Below, piece after piece: positions 59,930-64,000 of a stretch of DNA of 64,000 nt (its first letter is position 1; every line of letters starts with the position of its first letter). A program made the translations under genes and the position numbers. The notes below the pieces were generated by a model. That model saw only the letters and a list, made by a program, of their open reading frames with translations. It made no database searches and was not told where the DNA came from. The stretch is from JADKIH01 sp031417555 (GTDB lineage: Bacteria > Bacteroidota > Bacteroidia > AKYH767-A > 2013-40CM-41-45): NCBI GenBank assembly GCA_031417555.1, contig JANOVV010000046.1:16159-80158 (forward strand), given 5' to 3'.

Positions 59930-62900
59930 ATGAGAAGCAAACTCTACACTAGAAACTTAGCCAATCGGTTTAATCGATGGACGCTTTTCACAATTTGCTT
60001 TGCATTTTCTCTCTTTACTGTAGAAAGCGTAATGGCAGTAACCGGGGCAAAAAATGTTCCGGCTGATTATCTTACTTTACAAGCTGCAATTAATGACCTT
60101 AACTTAACTGGTTCTACCGGAGCCGGCGTAACACTTACAATTTCTGCAGGTAATCCGCAAACGGCACCTGTTGGAGGTTATGTAATTGGTGGTGCAGGTT
60201 CATTACTCCTTTTAGTTGGTACAAATTCGCCTGTTTCAATTAATGGAGGATTAAATACCATTACAGCAGGAACACCTCAGATACCTGGATCTTTAAATGA
60301 TGCTGTTATTAAAATTGTAGGAGCAGATAACATTACTATTTTCAATTGTACTATTCAGGAAAATCCGGCGAACTCAGGAACTGCTGCCGCTTCTAATGGT
60401 CAAACTGAATTTGGTATTGGACTTTTTTATGCAAGTCCGACGGATGGTGCTCAATTTATAACTATCCGTAATAATGATATCTCTTTAAAAAGATTATATC
60501 AAAATTCATTTGGTATTTATAGCAATGTCAGACATACAGAAGCTGCACCAACCACAGCTGTTGAAATTGTTGCTGCTTCAGGTTCGAATTCGAACTTACA
60601 TGTTTACACCAATGCCATTCACAACGTATGTGTTGCTGTTGCCAGTATTGGTTCTGCTTCTCTTACTGCCGGTCTTATGAACGACGGTACAGATATCGGT
60701 GGAAGTTCAGCTGCAACAGGAAATACAATTACAGACTGGGGAAATCCAGGAACAACAATGACTGCATTTGTTGGTATGGCGACTACTACTTATTCTTGTA
60801 TTTATTCACAAAACGAATTCAATAATAATATTTCCTTCAACACAGTGTTTAGTGCTAGTCTTGCTCTCCCCGGCTCAGGGAATGTGATAGCAATACTTCA
60901 AACTTATTCAGGTGTAAACGCAGCTCCTCAGCCATCAGGAACTTTTTTCATAACCCTCAACAATAACACAATTACCGTAATTAACACCCCGGCGGCTACA
61001 GCAATAGGTGGTATTGAGTGTCTTCGTACTCAAAACCTTGCGTCAAATGCCGGGGCAACAATTTCTATTAGTAATAATACAGTTTCAGGATGTAAAATTC
61101 TTGGATCTAACGCTACTTCAAATGTATTCCGTCCAATTATAAATACTTCTTCACCCAATGTATTAACAATGGATGGAAATATTATTAAGGACAATGAACT
61201 TAATACAACTACCGGACTAACTCAGTTGATTAGAAATTCAAGTGATGCAATTTCAACTGTAAACATCAGAAACAATAAAATGGGAATTGCAGCATCAGGT
61301 CCGGGAGTTTGTGTTACATGGACAAGAGCCAGCAGCGGAAATATTTTCATGCTGATTAATGGTCCGGGTACTGTTAATTTACAATCTACCAATTATGTTA
61401 TTACAGGAAACGATCATACAGGATTTATTCAGGTTGCCCACACAGGACTCCTTGTAGGTTTAAGTTCTACTGTAGGTGGATCTGTAAACTATAATTCCAA
61501 TACGTTTACTAATCTGAATCTTAAGAACGCAAATATTATTCGATTAATAAGTGAATCAGGTCAAAAACCGGGCTCAACAGCTAATTATTTGAATAATTCA
61601 GTGGTAGGAACATTTACCAATACAGGAGTATTGACCGAATTTTCCCTTTATAGGGATGCCTCGGATGTAACATCAGATAATTCTTCAGCATGGAATTTTT
61701 CGAACAATAATTTTTCGAATATTACATTTGACGGTGCTGGTTCAGACTGGATTGGTGTTTACAGTGTTGGTGGAAAAGGGAAGAAAAAAACTTGTTCAAA
61801 CAATACATTCAACAATATTTTTTGTTTTTCAAATGCTGTTATTGAAAACATTATTCGTGTTGAAAGCGGATCTTCATTATTTGCAAATACGGTAAGTAAT
61901 AACACTATTTCAAATATATCAAGTGCAGGCGGAAACGTTACGGGTATATTATCTACAGATTCAAATCTTAGTGTTGTTGGAAATACAATCAGCAATTTGT
62001 CAACTTCAGGAGCAGTAGTTGTAGGTATAGATTTAGAAAATGGAACAAATGTTTTTGTACAGAAAAATAAAATCTGTCGATTAACATCAGACATTAATGG
62101 ATCTCCGGCTCTGGTTGCAGGTGTAATGATTGGCACATTAAACAGTGCTGAAGTTTCAAATAATATGATCGGTGATTTACATGCAGCTACTGCAACAGGT
62201 ACTTCAGTTTATGGAATATTAGCCGATACAATTACTACTTCTTTAAAGGTGTACTTTAATACAGTTAATTTGAGCGGTTCAAGTTCCGGCGCCAATTGGG
62301 GATCCAGTGACATAAGTGTTGCCCGTTCTCCATATGAATTAAACAATAACATTTTTTTTAATGCTTGTATTCCAACAGGAACAGGTTTAGCTTCTTCTAT
62401 CAGAACTACGGATGCTACTCTTGCTAATTTTGCAACAACATCAAACAGAAATGATTATTTTGCTTCAACAATCTTTACCAATGGTACAGGGCCGCTTACG
62501 TTTGCATCTTTGAGCGCTTATCAGACAGCTGTTTCACCCCGGGATTTTAATTCCTTGGCTCATAACCCTCCATTTATCAGCACATCATGTTCTAATATAA
62601 ACTTCCTGCATATTACTTCTGGCTATAGTGAATGCTTTTCGCTGGATGGCGGTGGTGCTCCAATTGGTGGTATAACAACAGACATTGATGGCCAGATAAG
62701 AAATGCAACAACACCCGATATCGGTGCTGATGAATTTTTTGGAATTCCGCAACCTCATTGTTCAGGTACACCAGCAGCAGGTTCTATTAATAGTAATGTA
62801 CCGGTTTCTGTTTGTTCAGGAACAGGAACAACATTAAATTTAATTGGTGCATCTACTGATTTATGTGTAATTTATCAGTGGAAATCCGGAACAGTTTCGG

Positions 62901-64000
62901 GTTCATTAACAAATATACTTGGAACAGGTTCGGTACAAGCTACAGGCAACTTAACGGTACCGACAATTTTCCAGGTAACTGTAACTTGCGGAAATGGCGG
63001 TGCACCTTCTACAACTTTTGAGTATACAGTAGGAATAAATTCTATTCCAACAGTAGTTGCATCTCCTGCATCGGGCTTTATTTGTTTACCGGGCGGTAGT
63101 CCTGTAGCTTTGTCAGCAACAGGTGCATCAACATATGCATGGTCGCCATTAGCAGGATTAACTCCATCAACAGGTATTGGTGCTTCTGTATCTGCTAATC
63201 CAATTGCCACAACAACGTATGTTGTTATTGGAACAGATGGTAATGGATGTACAAATACTTCACAGTCTACAGTTACTGTTAGAAATTACCCATCCGGTTT
63301 AACAGCTACAGCAACACCTTCATTTGTTTGTTCAGGATTTGATGCACAGCTTAATGCTGATGCCGTTCTTCAGGTTCCTGCTTATGCTTCTACGTATTCA
63401 TTCTCAGCTTCTGCAGGATCGTTTACTCCATTAACCGGAGCAACATTAGTTCCTTCTTTACAGACTGATGATGCATCTACACTTGTGCCGATTGGATTCC
63501 CATTCAAATACGAGAATGTTTCTTATAATAACATTCGTGCAAGTTCCAATGGATTCTTATCCCTTGTAGTTGCCGGATATGATGCTACAAACAATTTAGC
63601 TAACAATACAATTCGTCCGGTAATCGCTCCACTTTGGGATAATTTAAGTGGAATTGGTATTGATGGAAATGATACAGCTCTAGCTACACCTTCTTATAAA
63701 ACAGATGGTTTGGTTGGAAGCAGAGTATTTACATTTGAGTGGAAAAACTGGTATTGGGATTTCTCAGCCATTGATTCTTCAATCTCCTTCCAGGTTAAAT
63801 TATACGAAGCAGACAACCATATTGAATTTGTTTACAGACAAGAATCAGCAACTCCTTCGAGCGCTGCTGCTTCAATAGGTCTTTCTAGTTCAGTGGCTGG
63901 AAACTTCTTATCATTAAACAATACTTCTGCATCACCTACAGCTAGTAATTTAAGTGAGGTAAGAACTATTTCAACAAGACCGGCTACAGGGCAGGTTTAT
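59930..64000 (+). CDS. Second giant secreted beta-helix protein, paralog of the first, cut by window end
   Basis: An open frame of 1357 codons with no stop reaches the window edge. It starts MRSKLYTRNLANRFNRWTLF with a signal peptide probably cleaved near VMA (residue ~37). The order repeats that of the first giant gene: beta-helix region with long near-identical stretches (SNSNLHVYTNAIHNV, ESGSSLFANTVSNNTISNIS), DIGADEF end, Ig-like domains, then the nidogen-like domain (SSNGFLSLV, IRPVIAPLWDNLSG, NWYWDFSAIDSSISFQVKLY). Whether a subtilase and MBG part follow is outside the window. A tandem duplication is the simplest origin. Confidence 0.88.
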   Translation, partial: MRSKLYTRNLANRFNRWTLFTICFAFSLFTVESVMAVTGAKNVPADYLTLQAAINDLNLTGSTGAGVTLTISAGNPQTAPVGGYVIGGAGSLLLLVGTNSPVSINGGLNTITAGTPQIPGSLNDAVIKIVGADNITIFNCTIQENPANSGTAAASNGQTEFGIGLFYASPTDGAQFITIRNNDISLKRLYQNSFGIYSNVRHTEAAPTTAVEIVAASGSNSNLHVYTNAIHNVCVAVASIGSASLTAGLMNDGTDIGGSSAATGNTITDWGNPGTTMTAFVGMATTTYSCIYSQNEFNNNISFNTVFSASLALPGSGNVIAILQTYSGVNAAPQPSGTFFITLNNNTITVINTPAATAIGGIECLRTQNLASNAGATISISNNTVSGCKILGSNATSNVFRPIINTSSPNVLTMDGNIIKDNELNTTTGLTQLIRNSSDAISTVNIRNNKMGIAASGPGVCVTWTRASSGNIFMLINGPGTVNLQSTNYVITGNDHTGFIQVAHTGLLVGLSSTVGGSVNYNSNTFTNLNLKNANIIRLISESGQKPGSTANYLNNSVVGTFTNTGVLTEFSLYRDASDVTSDNSSAWNFSNNNFSNITFDGAGSDWIGVYSVGGKGKKKTCSNNTFNNIFCFSNAVIENIIRVESGSSLFANTVSNNTISNISSAGGNVTGILSTDSNLSVVGNTISNLSTSGAVVVGIDLENGTNVFVQKNKICRLTSDINGSPALVAGVMIGTLNSAEVSNNMIGDLHAATATGTSVYGILADTITTSLKVYFNTVNLSGSSSGANWGSSDISVARSPYELNNNIFFNACIPTGTGLASSIRTTDATLANFATTSNRNDYFASTIFTNGTGPLTFASLSAYQTAVSPRDFNSLAHNPPFISTSCSNINFLHITSGYSECFSLDGGGAPIGGITTDIDGQIRNATTPDIGADEFFGIPQPHCSGTPAAGSINSNVPVSVCSGTGTTLNLIGASTDLCVIYQWKSGTVSGSLTNILGTGSVQATGNLTVPTIFQVTVTCGNGGAPSTTFEYTVGINSIPTVVASPASGFICLPGGSPVALSATGASTYAWSPLAGLTPSTGIGASVSANPIATTTYVVIGTDGNGCTNTSQSTVTVRNYPSGLTATATPSFVCSGFDAQLNADAVLQVPAYASTYSFSASAGSFTPLTGATLVPSLQTDDASTLVPIGFPFKYENVSYNNIRASSNGFLSLVVAGYDATNNLANNTIRPVIAPLWDNLSGIGIDGNDTALATPSYKTDGLVGSRVFTFEWKNWYWDFSAIDSSISFQVKLYEADNHIEFVYRQESATPSSAAASIGLSSSVAGNFLSLNNTSASPTASNLSEVRTISTRPATGQVY

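Noticed and set aside
60628..60825. 65-codon plus-strand ORF inside the second giant gene
   Set aside because: Out-of-frame shadow; the main frame is open for 1357 codons and carries the conserved domains.

Overview
The window is a chromosomal segment of a Bacteroidota bacterium. It is AT-rich and mostly lacks Shine-Dalgarno sequences. Promoter-like sites follow the Bacteroidota form (TTTG about 19 nt before TAnnTTTG), most clearly ahead of rpsL and the HicB-like gene. The merged str-S10-spc-alpha ribosomal cluster ends rpoA-rplQ-carA, which is usual for the phylum. Very large secreted beta-helix/subtilase proteins with MBG-type repeats also fit. I cannot name a genus.

Layout. 1-3.5 kb: a cut-off ORF6N gene, a small membrane protein, a flavin reductase-like protein, a composite palindromic repeat, and an ECF sigma/anti-sigma pair, all minus strand. 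3.6-8.4 kb: tRNA-Leu(UAG), then tig, clpP and clpX, with a HicB/HicA-like toxin-antitoxin pair lodged between tig and clpP. 8.5-15.6 kb: envelope proteins (an uncharacterised secreted protein, a PEGA-trypsin lipoprotein, a beta-barrel-like protein, a Prc/Tsp-type S41 protease, a LIC11966-like surface protein). 15.7-34.8 kb: 33 co-directional genes from rpsL to rplQ, including fusA, secY, map, infA and rpoA, closed by a strong terminator. The short genes rpmD and rpmJ are included. 34.9-36.7 kb: carA and a small outer-membrane-like protein. 36.7-47.2 kb: a ten-gene minus-strand nucleotide-sugar operon (WbpE/D/B-like, two UDP-sugar dehydrogenases, UXS, GalE, RmlB, a TviC/WbpP-like epimerase, a CpsB/YwqE phosphatase). 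47.4-49.9 kb: pdhA and pdhC, without pdhB. 50.1-64 kb: two tandem giant secreted paralogs with a decayed transposase between them. The second paralog runs off the window.

How the parts work together. tig, clpP and clpX provide folding and proteolysis. The ribosomal block makes translation components, the Sec channel and the RNA polymerase alpha subunit. The sugar operon can supply activated sugars for a surface polysaccharide: a diacetamido-glucuronate route, UDP-GalNAcA, UDP-xylose, UDP-galactose and the dTDP-4-keto-6-deoxyglucose intermediate. It contains no transferase or export gene. The giant proteins probably sit outside the cell.

Most unusual signals: (1) degenerate 7-bp-period tandem repeats in many spacers (GTATCAA, TAACTAT and GAAGATT-like units), plus 8-bp-period relatives inside the ribosomal cluster; (2) a subtilase domain in the 2889-residue giant protein in which Glu stands where the catalytic His-Gly is expected; (3) a fossil transposase between the giant paralogs; (4) a MITE-like palindrome that appears inserted into another palindromic repeat; (5) an RGG-rich tail on ribosomal protein S3. 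All calls are by eye from sequence. No database search was run.
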